A stretch of 64,000 nt of DNA, taken from positions 1-64,000 of the forward strand of contig CAZURR010000002.1 in assembly GCA_964622715.1 (NCBI GenBank), given 5' to 3'. Source of the stretch: Hyphomicrobium_A sp964622715. GTDB taxonomy: Bacteria > Pseudomonadota > Alphaproteobacteria > Rhizobiales > Hyphomicrobiaceae. Shown piece by piece: positions 1 through 8,432 of the stretch; position 1 is the first letter of the stretch; every line of letters starts with the position of its first letter. Both the position numbers and the translations under genes were made by a program. The notes under the pieces are model-generated. The model saw only the letters and a list, made by a program, of their open reading frames with translations, was not told where the DNA came from and did no database searches.

Positions 1-10
1 CGGAAAGGTT

Positions 11-85
11 TGGCTGGGGCGGGAGGGTTCGAACCTCCGAATGGCGGATTCAAAGCCCGCTGCCTTACCACTTGGCTACGCCCCA
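11..85 (-). tRNA. tRNA-Gln (anticodon TTG)
   Basis: On the minus strand the 75 bases fold as a cloverleaf. The acceptor arms are TGGGGCG and CGCCCCA. The anticodon loop CTTTGAA sits between GCGGG and TCCGC and carries anticodon TTG. The T arm contains GGTTCGAACCC and the 3' CCA is encoded. It reads glutamine codons. Confidence 0.95.
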
Positions 86-327
86 ATGGCCCCTCGGTCG
101 GGGCGGCCCGCACCCATATAGTCGGTCGACCTCAGGTGAGCAATCCCGGCAAGATGGCGACCCAATATACCTGACTGGAAGTTCAAATACTCCCCTGGCG
201 ACGCCACTGCGACCCTACCCGGCCTGTGCTTGCGGGCACTCTCCTTGAGAGCTATAAAGCCGCCCTCGTCCAACACAATCCGCTTAATGCCGTGTTTGGG
301 CGCTGTCCCATCGGGCTGACGGTCGGG

Positions 328-404
328 CGGAGCGTAGCGCAGCCTGGTAGCGCACTTGCTTCGGGAGCAAGGGGTCGGGAGTTCGAATCTCCCCGCTCCG
401 ACCA
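328..404 (+). tRNA. tRNA-Pro (anticodon CGG)
   Basis: The 77 bases fold as a cloverleaf with acceptor arms CGGAGCG and CGCTCCG. The D arm is GCGCAGCCTGGTAGCGC. The anticodon loop TTCGGGA between CTTGC and GCAAG gives anticodon CGG, and the T arm contains GAGTTCGAATC. The 3' CCA is encoded. It reads the proline codon CCG. Confidence 0.96.
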
Positions 405-759
405 TTTCTCCGGATGGGCCATCTGCGCCTTATCCTGTCTTGCTCCTCTGCCCTTATTGAGTGTGCTAGACGCCGCTGATTTGCGCTCCAGAAAGTGATT
501 TGATGCGCCGCCGACAGTAAGCCCTGCTCGACGGTTTGCCTCCGCGCCAACGTCCTACAATTGCTTACAAGTCTTTGAATTGACCTGGGGCGCCGGACGA
601 ACTGGGTGGGACACGAACGATGCCGGCGGCGCCAGCGTCTCATATGAGCATTATTCACCGGACAGACCCGATTGTTTGATTGCTGACAATGTGTTTGTTT
701 AAAGGACGGCCGACGCGCTTCTGGCGGCCGGTTAACGTTTCGCGGTGTGGGGACAGTCT
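405..759. other. Intergenic region between tRNA-Pro and the GntR regulator
   Basis: About 355 bases without a convincing gene. The open frames here lack family resemblance and ribosome binding sites. The sequence just before the regulator (roughly 660-720) is AT-richer than its surroundings and probably holds its promoter, but I cannot pick out a clear -35/-10 pair. Confidence 0.5.
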
Positions 760-1485
760 ATGCGTCACGCGTCCAAGTTCTCTACCCGCCATCTCTATCT
801 TCAAGTGCGCGACGCGCTGGCCCAGGAGATTGCAAAGGGCGCACGCAAAGCCGGCGCACCGCTGCCCAACGAGATCGACCTATCGCGCGAATTCGGCGTA
901 AGCATAGGCACGATGCGCAAGGCGCTCGAGGTTTTGGCGAGGGAGAAGCTCATATCGCGGCAGCCAGGACGCGGAACGCTCGTTTGCGAGCCGCTCAGCA
1001 CCCAAGCATCGACGAGGTTCGACAGCTTATTGAGCCAATCGGGCGAAACCCTCACCGGAGAGACCCGCTATATTGAAATATTTGAAGCCTCACCTGACGC
1101 TGTCGAGCAGGAAGAGCTCAGATTGCGTTCCAGCGAAGCCATTCTCGTGATCAAAAGAACGCTCGGCGACGGGGACCGGCCTGTCGTCTATGAGAAGATT
1201 TCGCTTCCCGCGGGCCGTTTCCCCACCTTCGACGTCACCGCCATGGCAAAGTCCTATCGGATCTCAACAATTGCCGACCAGTGCGGCATACATCTGCTCG
1301 GCGGGAAGGAGAAAATAGACATAAGCACGGCGGATCGCGAGGTTGCCACGCGTCTTGGCATCGAGGAGGGAACACCGGTTTTACACATCTCCCGCGTGAT
1401 GTTCGGCTCGAACGAGCTGCCGCTGGAGCGGCGCGTTGCCCATTGCCGGGTCGAGGCCGTGCAATATGTTGCCAGAATGATCTGA
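760..1485 (+). CDS. GntR-family transcriptional regulator with UTRA ligand domain
   Basis: A 241-residue cytoplasmic regulator of the HutC/UTRA subgroup. Residues about 5-75 form the winged helix, with the typical run from LYLQVRDAL to SREFGVSIGTMRKALEVL and the wing RQPGRGTLV. Residues about 90-235 match a UTRA effector domain, including VVYEKISLP and the late GTPVLHISR segment. An in-frame GTG lies 15 bases upstream at 745, but GGGGA sits about 8 bases before the ATG at 760, so I prefer 760. The downstream hydrolase is on the same strand but 129 bases away, so its target is not obvious. The effector is unknown; family members sense sugars, amino acids or amino sugars. Confidence 0.85.
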   Translation: MRHASKFSTRHLYLQVRDALAQEIAKGARKAGAPLPNEIDLSREFGVSIGTMRKALEVLAREKLISRQPGRGTLVCEPLSTQASTRFDSLLSQSGETLTGETRYIEIFEASPDAVEQEELRLRSSEAILVIKRTLGDGDRPVVYEKISLPAGRFPTFDVTAMAKSYRISTIADQCGIHLLGGKEKIDISTADREVATRLGIEEGTPVLHISRVMFGSNELPLERRVAHCRVEAVQYVARMI

Positions 1486-1614
1486 ACCGGTGAATCAAGC
1501 CCCAGGTTCAGCATCGGGACAGGCATCTAAGACAACACGATAGGCCTTTTGTGGCTTGGCTCACGTCTTCTCCCCTCGCCTCGCGAAAAGCGAACCCCTA
1601 TAAGATTCTCGGTC

Positions 1615-2529
1615 ATGAGCGAAAACCTCAAACTCAAGACAGATATGGAATTCGCCTACGGCGTGCCCAGCCCCATGGCACCCGGCGTCTCTCGGCTCGT
1701 TGCCAATAACGCGAGCAAGCTTACCTTCAAGGGCACGAACACGTACCTCGTCGGATCGACGTCGCTGGCCGTGATTGACCCGGGGCCCGAGGATGCCGAA
1801 CACACAGACGCAATCCTCATGGCTGCTCAAGGGCGCTCCATCACCCACATCGTTATCACCCACGCGCATCGCGATCACGTGGAGGGGGTGGCCGCCCTAA
1901 AAGCGGCCACTGGTGCCAAGATATTTGCGTTCGGCCGCGCTCAGGACGCCAACGACACAGACGATGCCCGTGATACTGATTCAGAATTCACAGATCACCA
2001 ATTTGCTCCTGACGTCGGCTTGGCCGATGGCGATCGTATCGCAGGCGAGGATTGGGAACTTATGGCCCTCCATACCCCCGGCCACTCGCCCGATCATCTC
2101 TGCTTTGCACTGACCGGCCGCGACGTCGTCTTCTCTGGCGATCACGTGATGGCTTGGAACACCTCCGTCATCGCGCCACCGGAGGGGCGCATGTCCGATT
2201 ACCTGCGCTCGCTAGAGAAGCTGCTTGAGCGCAACGATAACGTCTTCTTACCCGGACACGGCGGACGGGTTACAGCCCCTCGGCGCACGGTCAAAGCCTA
2301 CCTGTTGCATAGGCGTTGGCGCGAGCAAGCGATCCTCGATGCCGTCCGGCTAGGAACGAACACGATCCGAAAGCTGGTGCCCGTGATCTATCGTGATCTT
2401 GACAATGACGTCGTTGGAGCCGCGACGCTGTCACTGCGCGCCCACGTTGAGCACCTGGTCGAGAAAGGCCTTATCGCCTGCGACGACGTCGCGAACGTCG
2501 ACTGCGCCGTCGTCTCTTCTTCACCTTAG
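1615..2529 (+). CDS. MBL-fold metallo-hydrolase with C-terminal winged helix
   Basis: A 304-residue metallo-beta-lactamase-fold hydrolase of the LACTB2/RNase-Z-like branch. The metal-binding motif THAHRDH is at residues 82-88, followed by HTPGHSPDH, SGDH and LPGHGG. The last 80 residues (from about TVKAYLLHRRWREQAIL) look like the winged-helix tail found in this subfamily. The start at 1615 (MSENLK) is chosen because upstream residues are not family-like; an in-frame TTG at 1549 is possible. The gene ends inside the convergent DUF1499 gene, overlapping it by 59 bases. The substrate cannot be told from sequence; related proteins act on thioesters or RNA. Confidence 0.85.
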   Translation: MSENLKLKTDMEFAYGVPSPMAPGVSRLVANNASKLTFKGTNTYLVGSTSLAVIDPGPEDAEHTDAILMAAQGRSITHIVITHAHRDHVEGVAALKAATGAKIFAFGRAQDANDTDDARDTDSEFTDHQFAPDVGLADGDRIAGEDWELMALHTPGHSPDHLCFALTGRDVVFSGDHVMAWNTSVIAPPEGRMSDYLRSLEKLLERNDNVFLPGHGGRVTAPRRTVKAYLLHRRWREQAILDAVRLGTNTIRKLVPVIYRDLDNDVVGAATLSLRAHVEHLVEKGLIACDDVANVDCAVVSSSP

Positions 2530-3349
2530 TCACTTCTTCCGCCTTGGTGTCGGCGACCTTCTCCTTCCGCGTCGGCACCACTGATTCCAATCGCGTAATG
2601 ATCTCCTTCAGGATCAGGCGCGTGCGATCCGCATTGCGTCCAAAGTCGTGCGCACCATAGCGGGACGCCGATCGCACATCGATGCGCGCATCATTGGCAT
2701 CACCCGTGACGCGAATGACGACATCGTCATAGAAGCCGAGGATTAGTGTGCGATCCACGACTTCCAGGACACCGGGCTTGCCTGTTTCAAGGTTCGGCGC
2801 CTCTTGACGCACAACTTCCATTTCTAAGCGGCGCACGGCATCAGTGGCCAACTCATATGCCTCTTCGCTCGACCGGTTGATCTTGATCGGCTTGATGTCG
2901 GGATAGGCTGCCGCCTGCATGAGCGCAAAACGCTCGCCAGGATATTCGGTGCTGTTGGCGCTCGGCCCGCGCGCCTTTGCCAGTATGACAAATGGCGGTG
3001 GCGTGATGGCGTCCGTCGTCACGTCATTGATCTTGGGGAGTTGTTCATAGTCAGGCAGAAAAACCATTGGCCACAACAGCAGGCCCAGGCTGACAAGCGT
3101 GCCGAAGACGACACGTGACGTACCAGGCCTTCCCGTTCGCCAAATTCCGATCGTCGCAGCAAGCGCGAGCACGAGCGAAAAAGCCGCGCCGGCAAAAGCG
3201 ACATAGGCCAGATTGAGCGCTTCGGGTGTCGGCAACCCAAACAGACGGTGCAAGAATGCCGCGGTGATCAAAAGCATCACCGAAAACACGGCAATCCGGC
3301 TCGTCCAGCGGGAAAAAATAGACGGCCCCAGTTGGCGAATAGGTCTCAT
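2471..3349 (-). CDS. DUF1499 membrane protein with Arg-rich C-terminal tail
   Basis: A 292-residue protein with three predicted N-terminal membrane segments (about residues 17-36, 46-68 and 80-98). A DUF1499 domain of unknown function follows at about residues 130-270, with segments such as RSSEEAYELATDAVRRL and DARIDVRSASRYGAHDFG. After it comes a strongly basic tail of about 25 residues ending in a run of arginines. That tail is encoded in the 59-base antisense overlap with the hydrolase gene at 2471-2529. DUF1499 proteins are widespread in proteobacteria and chloroplasts without a defined role. The basic tail may bind nucleic acid or acidic lipid, which is inference. Confidence 0.82.
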   Translation of the reverse strand: MRPIRQLGPSIFSRWTSRIAVFSVMLLITAAFLHRLFGLPTPEALNLAYVAFAGAAFSLVLALAATIGIWRTGRPGTSRVVFGTLVSLGLLLWPMVFLPDYEQLPKINDVTTDAITPPPFVILAKARGPSANSTEYPGERFALMQAAAYPDIKPIKINRSSEEAYELATDAVRRLEMEVVRQEAPNLETGKPGVLEVVDRTLILGFYDDVVIRVTGDANDARIDVRSASRYGAHDFGRNADRTRLILKEIITRLESVVPTRKEKVADTKAEEVTKVKKRRRRSRRSRRRRRR

Positions 3350-3530
3350 AAGCTAGCGCACCCCAAAGCTAGGACCCGGATTTGCATGCACGTGCGTGCG
3401 CTGTCGTCATAGATATCATTCTGCTCGCCGTCCATTTTCTACCGCTGCGCTACCAGCATTGCGACGGCCCGTAGAATAGCGGAGAATCGGAGCGAAAATA
3501 GGGGATACCCCCAGAAAGGCTCAAGTCGCT

Positions 3531-4916
3531 ATGACGGTTCGATCCAAGTCCAGTTTACGCGACGTCGAGGCGGTCCTTCATCCCACGACTGATCTGGCAG
3601 CCCACCGCCTGGCGGGGGGCCTCATCATCGAGCGCGGCGAGGGCATTTACGTCTACGACCGCGACGGGAAGCGTTACATTGAGGGCCTCGCAGGCCTGTG
3701 GTGCAACGCCTTGGGCCACGGCAACGCCGAGCTGATCCAAGCTGCGAGGGACCAGATGAGTAGGCTGTCGTTCGCGCACCTTTTTGGTGGGCGCAGCCAC
3801 GAGCCGGCGATCGCACTTGCGGAGAAGATCAAGGACCTGTCACCGGCGCCGGCCTCTAAAGTGTTCTTCACCAATTCGGGCGCAGAGACGAACGACACAC
3901 AGATCAAGCTACAATGGCACTTCAACAATGCGCGCGGGCGGCCCCAGAAGAAGAAAATCATCTCGCGCCACGGCGCCTATCATGGCAGCACGGTTGCAAC
4001 CGCTAGTATCTCGGGATTGCCGGCGTACCACCGGGGTTTCGATTTTCCCATGGTGCGCGTGTTATTGGCCGAGTGTCCGCATACTTGGCGTGGTGCCGAA
4101 GCTGGTGAATCAGAAGAGGACTATGCCAAGCGACTAGCACAGAATCTTGAGGATCTTATCGTTGCGGAAGATCCCGAGACGATCGCAGCCTTCATTGCCG
4201 AGCCCGTAATAGGCGTTGGGGGCGTTTACGTGCCGCCATCGACCTACTTCGAAAAGGTGCAAGCCGTGCTTGCCCGGTATGACATTGCCTTCATCGCAGA
4301 TGAGGTCATCACCGGATTCGGGCGGCTGGGCACCCTTTTTGGTTCAGAGCATTTCAGCATTCGCCCTGATACGATCAGCATGGCGAAGGCGATCTCGTCG
4401 GCCTATGTGCCAATCGGAGCGCTCACCGTCCCCGAACCGGTCTATGAGGCCCTTGTTTCCGAAAGCGGGAAGATTGGGCTCTTCGGCCATGGCCACACCT
4501 ACTCCGGACACCCCTTGGCCTGCGCGGTCGCGTTGAAAACCATCGAGATTTACGAGCGTGACGATATCGTTGGGCACGTACGCCGCGTCGCACCGGTATT
4601 CCAGGCACGCTTCAATGCGCTCCAGGAGCATCCTCTTGTCGGCGAGGCGCGCGGGCTGGGCCTTATGGGCGCGGTTGAGATCGTCAAGGACAAGGCCACC
4701 AAGCAAAGCTTTGAGCCAGCGCTGGGATTTGGCGCCAAAGCAGTGGCATTCGCCGAAGCCGAAGGGCTTTTGTGCCGTGCTGTCGGCAGCGATAGTGTTG
4801 CACTGTGCCCACACCTCATTATCACCGAGGCACAAATACATGAGATGTTTGATCGTCTCGCCAAAGCGCTCAAGCGCACACGTGAGTGGGCCAAAGCACA
4901 AGGGCACATTGTCTAG
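3531..4916 (+). CDS. Class III pyridoxal-phosphate aminotransferase
   Basis: A 461-residue fold-type I aminotransferase resembling omega-amino acid/taurine:pyruvate aminotransferases. The PLP phosphate-binding region TNSGAET is at residues 114-120, and HGAYHG follows at 147-152. FIADEVITGFGR contains Asp257, which pairs with the PLP nitrogen. SMAKAISSAYVP contains the Schiff-base Lys286. Length is normal for the family. It would move an amino group from an omega-amino acid or amine to pyruvate or another keto acid; the amine donor cannot be read from sequence. The PLP-making enzyme pdxH lies convergently 160 bases downstream. Confidence 0.88.
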   Translation: MTVRSKSSLRDVEAVLHPTTDLAAHRLAGGLIIERGEGIYVYDRDGKRYIEGLAGLWCNALGHGNAELIQAARDQMSRLSFAHLFGGRSHEPAIALAEKIKDLSPAPASKVFFTNSGAETNDTQIKLQWHFNNARGRPQKKKIISRHGAYHGSTVATASISGLPAYHRGFDFPMVRVLLAECPHTWRGAEAGESEEDYAKRLAQNLEDLIVAEDPETIAAFIAEPVIGVGGVYVPPSTYFEKVQAVLARYDIAFIADEVITGFGRLGTLFGSEHFSIRPDTISMAKAISSAYVPIGALTVPEPVYEALVSESGKIGLFGHGHTYSGHPLACAVALKTIEIYERDDIVGHVRRVAPVFQARFNALQEHPLVGEARGLGLMGAVEIVKDKATKQSFEPALGFGAKAVAFAEAEGLLCRAVGSDSVALCPHLIITEAQIHEMFDRLAKALKRTREWAKAQGHIV

Positions 4917-5079
4917 CCACGACGGGCGGCAGCAATACAACCATCTAGTTGCAGTGCCGATCCAGAATGTGCCGCCAGCGCACATAACGGGCTCGGCAAA
5001 GGGCTGCGATCTCTGGCAACTGGATTTGGCCGTACACGCGGACCGGGTCGTGTGAAGCTTCGACTTTGGGTCCAATGCA

Positions 5080-5748
5080 TCAAGGGTATAGGCGCGTCCT
5101 GCGCCAATCATCGCCCGGCGCTTGGCGGCGAAAGGCGACTCGCTCATGAAGCCGGAAGGCCCCCTCGTGCCAAAACTCAATCTCAAGCGGCGTAATTCTG
5201 AAACCGGACCAGTGCGGCGGTCGAGGGATCTTGCCAACTAGGAATTTTCCGGTCTGTAGGGCAACCGCTTTTTCGAGCGCGAACATGCTCTCCAAGGGTC
5301 GCGACTGCTGCGAGGCCCAAGCCGCGATCTGCGCGCCACGCGGCCGGGTTGCGAAATAGGCATCAGCTTCGGCAAGCGTCACCTCGGCAATAGGTCCCCG
5401 CACGCGCACCTGCCGGCTTAGGCTCTTCCAATAGAAGACCAGCGCGGCTTTTGGGTTTGCAACAAGCTCTTCGCCCTTGGCGCTTTCGCAGTTCGTATAG
5501 AAGACAAAGCCACGATCGGACCCACCCGGGGGATCGAATCCTTTCAACAGGACCATACGCGCGTTGGGCAGGCCGGAAGAATCCACTGTTGCCAGCGTCA
5601 TCGCATTTGGATTTATGGATTCGTGCCGCTCCGCTTCCTCTAGCCAGTCCTTGAACAACGCAAACGGTTCGGCCACGGCGGCGAAATCGCCGGGTGCGGG
5701 TCCTTTTAGCTCACCAGACTTGGACTTCATGCTCGTGTCGTCGCTCAA
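5080..5748 (-). CDS. pdxH: Pyridoxamine 5'-phosphate oxidase
   Basis: A 222-residue FMN enzyme that oxidises pyridoxine or pyridoxamine 5'-phosphate to pyridoxal 5'-phosphate, the last step of vitamin B6 synthesis and salvage. Recognisable segments are NPNAMTLATVDSSGLPNARM, FVFYTNCESAKGEEL, the RGAQIAAWASQQSRP region and the C-terminal WRRTRLYP. The start is a TTG at 5748 with AGGAG six to seven bases upstream; an ATG at 5730 is the alternative. In related genomes pdxH sits close to fabI and aroC, as here. Confidence 0.95.
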   Translation of the reverse strand: MSDDTSMKSKSGELKGPAPGDFAAVAEPFALFKDWLEEAERHESINPNAMTLATVDSSGLPNARMVLLKGFDPPGGSDRGFVFYTNCESAKGEELVANPKAALVFYWKSLSRQVRVRGPIAEVTLAEADAYFATRPRGAQIAAWASQQSRPLESMFALEKAVALQTGKFLVGKIPRPPHWSGFRITPLEIEFWHEGAFRLHERVAFRRQAPGDDWRRTRLYP

Positions 5749-5893
5749 CCGTCAGCTCCTCCTCAACCGCAACATTCGCGCAAAGCATATGACGCCGATC
5801 TTTAGCGACCATTAACCATGCACGTTCATACTTGGCAGTCTATCACGCCACCCTTGGCGGTTCGTAGCGTCATCAATTGTCGATTGTAGCGTC

Positions 5894-6322
5894 ATGAGTT
5901 CGCATTCCTCGCTAGTAACCCTAGTTACAGCTTCCCTCACGGCCTTCGTATTCGTCGCTCTGATTCTTCTGAGCTCCGGTTGTGCCCGTGCAGAAGATCA
6001 CCAACCCTCTGAGCCGACTGGTGCGTGTCAGGCAAACAAGCAAATTGCGCGTGCGCCCCGCAAGCTCGACGAACGTGACAAAGTGGCCCTGCTGGAACGC
6101 CTGCAATATGCCCTTTCCGCGATCGGCGACGGGTCGACGTACGCCTGGCGCCGCTGGCACGGAGGCTTGTCGGCGACGGTGCACCCAACCACTTCCTTTA
6201 AGGACGACAGGGGGCAAGTTTGCCGCCACGTTGTAATCTTATTGACCAACGGTAAGCGCGCCAAGACAATCGAGGGCATTGCCTGCCGGCTTCCTAGCGG
6301 CCGCTGGCAGCTCGACGGCTAG
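5894..6322 (+). CDS. RT0821/Lpp0805-like surface antigen domain protein
   Basis: A 142-residue exported protein. A hydrophobic N-terminus (about residues 8-30) ends in LLSSGCARA, which could be a signal peptide or an atypical lipobox around Cys30. Residues about 68-142 match the small surface-antigen domain seen in rickettsial RT0821-type proteins: LQYALSAIGDGSTYAWRR, the ATVHPTTSF strand, QVCRHVVILL, and the closing IEGIACRLPSGRWQL. The family is envelope-associated with no known activity. It lies between pdxH and fabI, both of unrelated function. Confidence 0.7.
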   Translation: MSSHSSLVTLVTASLTAFVFVALILLSSGCARAEDHQPSEPTGACQANKQIARAPRKLDERDKVALLERLQYALSAIGDGSTYAWRRWHGGLSATVHPTTSFKDDRGQVCRHVVILLTNGKRAKTIEGIACRLPSGRWQLDG

Positions 6323-6450
6323 GCCCGCATCAAGGCCCATATGCCGCGTCCGCTTGTCGAGGACCTCCCCGGCCCGCCCTATGTCTGGACCCGAGGGTGC
6401 ATTTGTGTAGGATGCGCGCCGAATAGGGGCTTCAAAAGGATGCAGCACTC

Positions 6451-7302
6451 ATGATGGAACCGGCGCCGAGCACAGGGGTTGCCAAGGGCAATCTGATGAC
6501 CGGCAAGAAGGGCCTCATCATGGGCGTGGCAAACAATCGCTCGATCGCCTGGGGCATCGCCAAGACCGCGGTAGCACAAGGTGCCGAGATCGCCCTCACC
6601 TACCAGGGCGAGGCCATAAAGAAGCGCGTGGAACCGTTGGCCGGCGAGCTCGGATCTCAGCTTGTGCTGCCCTGCGACGTGACCGATGCTGCATCAGTTG
6701 ATGACTTGTTCGCCGAGATTGAGCGCGCCTGGGGTAAGCTCGACTTTCTCGTGCATGCTATCGCCTTCTCCGACAAGGCTGAGCTCGACGGTCGCTACGT
6801 CGATACCAGCGAGCAGAACTTCACGCAAACCATGCTGGTCTCCTGCTACTCCCTCACTGCGCTCGCAGCGCGTGCGGAGAAGTTGATGCCGACAGGCGGT
6901 TCTATTCTGACGCTTACCTACTACGGCGCAGAGAAGGTGATGCCGCACTACAATGTGATGGGTGTTGCCAAGGCGGCCCTGGAGGCGAGCGTGCGCTACC
7001 TCGCCGCCGATCTTGGAAAGGGGGGCATTCGCGTAAACGCCGTTTCAGCCGGCCCCATCAAGACTCTTGCAGCATCAGGTATTTCCGACTTCCGCTATAT
7101 TCTCAAATGGAACGAGTACAATTCGCCGCTGCGCCGCACCGTAACGATCGAGGACGTGGGCGCTGCTGGTGTCTATTTGTTATCGGATTTGTCGCGCGGG
7201 GTGACGGGCGAGGTGCACCACGTCGACGCCGGCTACCATGTACAGGGCATGAAAAACGAAGATGCGCCTGACATCTCCGTGACAAAGGGCGAGGGCGGAT
7301 GA
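6451..7302 (+). CDS. fabI: Enoyl-[acyl-carrier-protein] reductase (NADH)
   Basis: A 283-residue short-chain dehydrogenase-like enzyme that reduces trans-2-enoyl-ACP in the last step of each fatty acid elongation round. The cofactor loop GVANNRSIAWG is at residues 25-35. The FabI-type catalytic set is present: Tyr157 in LTYYGAEK, then Tyr167 and Lys174 separated by six residues (YNVMGVAK). The ATG at 6451 follows AAGGA; an ATG at 6496 (MTGKKG) is a possible shorter start. The histidine phosphatase gene follows after 24 bases and may be cotranscribed. Confidence 0.97.
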   Translation: MMEPAPSTGVAKGNLMTGKKGLIMGVANNRSIAWGIAKTAVAQGAEIALTYQGEAIKKRVEPLAGELGSQLVLPCDVTDAASVDDLFAEIERAWGKLDFLVHAIAFSDKAELDGRYVDTSEQNFTQTMLVSCYSLTALAARAEKLMPTGGSILTLTYYGAEKVMPHYNVMGVAKAALEASVRYLAADLGKGGIRVNAVSAGPIKTLAASGISDFRYILKWNEYNSPLRRTVTIEDVGAAGVYLLSDLSRGVTGEVHHVDAGYHVQGMKNEDAPDISVTKGEGG

Positions 7303-7326
7303 TGCGGCTCAAGCGGGTCTAAGGCA

Positions 7327-7914
7327 ATGCGTGCGGGGGTAACACTTTACTTCGTACGTCATGGCGAGACGCATTGGAACGCTGAAGCGCGCTATCAGGG
7401 CCAGGCCGATGTGCCTATGAACGACACGGGCCGCGCCCAAGCCAGACGCAACGGCGATGCATTGCGCCCTTTCCTTCCGGCGCTCGCACAAGCTGATTTT
7501 CTTTCCAGCCCTTTGGGGCGTGCGCGCGAGACCATGGAAATCGTGCGCAGTGCCTTGGGCCTCGCACCCGACGATTTCCAAGTCGATGATCGCCTCATGG
7601 AAGCCCACTATGGCATTTGGCAGGGCACGCTCGCTTCTGACCTACCGAAGGTCGACCCGGAGGGGCTGGCAGCACGCACGCGCGATCCCTTTCGCTGGAG
7701 ACCGAAAAGCGGTGAAAGCTATGAGGACCTGATGACACGCACGCGCACATGGTTGGAAGGGATCGAACGCGATGCCGTGGTCGTGTCGCACGGCGGTATC
7801 AGCCGAACGCTGCGGGGCCACGTTCTCGGCCTCGACCTAGCGAGCGTGCCGTTTCTGGACATGCCACAAGATCGCGTACTGATCTTACGGCGCGGCGCTA
7901 TGCAATGGATCTGA
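7327..7914 (+). CDS. Histidine phosphatase family protein (phosphoglycerate mutase-like)
   Basis: A 195-residue cytosolic phosphatase of the histidine acid phosphatase/dPGM superfamily. The phosphohistidine motif VRHGET is at residues 10-15, SSPLGRARETM supplies the second arginine, and VVVSHGGISR carries the second catalytic histidine. AAGG precedes the ATG by a short spacing. It is 24 bases downstream of fabI and its mRNA ends in a strong hairpin at 7929-7961. The substrate cannot be assigned; family members act on sugar phosphates and nucleotides. Confidence 0.88.
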   Translation: MRAGVTLYFVRHGETHWNAEARYQGQADVPMNDTGRAQARRNGDALRPFLPALAQADFLSSPLGRARETMEIVRSALGLAPDDFQVDDRLMEAHYGIWQGTLASDLPKVDPEGLAARTRDPFRWRPKSGESYEDLMTRTRTWLEGIERDAVVVSHGGISRTLRGHVLGLDLASVPFLDMPQDRVLILRRGAMQWI

Positions 7915-7928
7915 GGATCTAGCGAAGA

Positions 7929-7961
7929 GAAGAGCCGAAGCAGCGGCTGCTCCGGCTCTTC
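7929..7961 (+). terminator. Strong hairpin after the fabI-phosphatase pair, likely terminator
   Basis: GAAGAGCCG (7929-7937) pairs perfectly with CGGCTCTTC (7953-7961). Inside, AGCAG (7939-7943) pairs with CTGCT (7947-7951) around the loop CGG, with one A/C mismatch between the stems. It begins 15 bases after the phosphatase stop codon. The downstream tract is C-rich rather than U-rich, so it is not a textbook intrinsic terminator. Confidence 0.6.
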
Positions 7962-8432
7962 CCCCACTTCATGTTGTGGTCGCTCGGCCCAGGTTGCTCA
8001 GACCTGTGAGGAGCGTCACAATAAATCGGGCCCGCCGCAAGCGGCCAGCCCCACAAACGCAACGACGCATGCGAAACGCGACGCTTGGCTTACGCAAGGA
8101 ATACGGCCGTCAAAACCGATGGTCCCAATGGCTTTGCCTGATGGCGACCGGTGGCTTCCCGCCCGCTGGCGGTGATGAACGCGAGCAGCATCGCGTTTGC
8201 GAATGAACTGCCGCGTTTTCTGTCTCCTAAAGACATATCGCGTATCGCGACGCAGCACATATAGCCGTCATAAACTGCGTCGCACGGTATTGTCACGAGA
8301 ATTACCACCGCGTGCCCCTTGCGAGGTCGCGTATGCAATTCTATGACTGGCCCGCCGGCTGCAACGCAACGGTGGGAGTGCTAAAGTTAGCTGGCCGATA
8401 AACGAATCACTCTCTCCGGAACCGCAAACGCA
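7962..8432. other. Intergenic region before aroC
   Basis: About 470 bases with no gene I can support. A minus-strand frame near 8016-8080 spells a lipoprotein-like leader (GLAAC) but has no usable start codon and stops at once. The aroC promoter should lie in the last 100 bases, but I see no clear consensus. Confidence 0.5.

Noticed and set aside
4344..5237. Long minus-strand open frame of about 297 codons opposite the aminotransferase
   Set aside because: It is the antisense shadow of a high-GC gene, has no domain resemblance, and runs through both the aminotransferase end and the pdxH region.
8016..8258. Minus-strand frame with a lipobox-like ending (GLAAC)
   Set aside because: The frame stops five residues after the lipobox and lacks a start codon with a ribosome site at a sensible distance, so it is probably chance.
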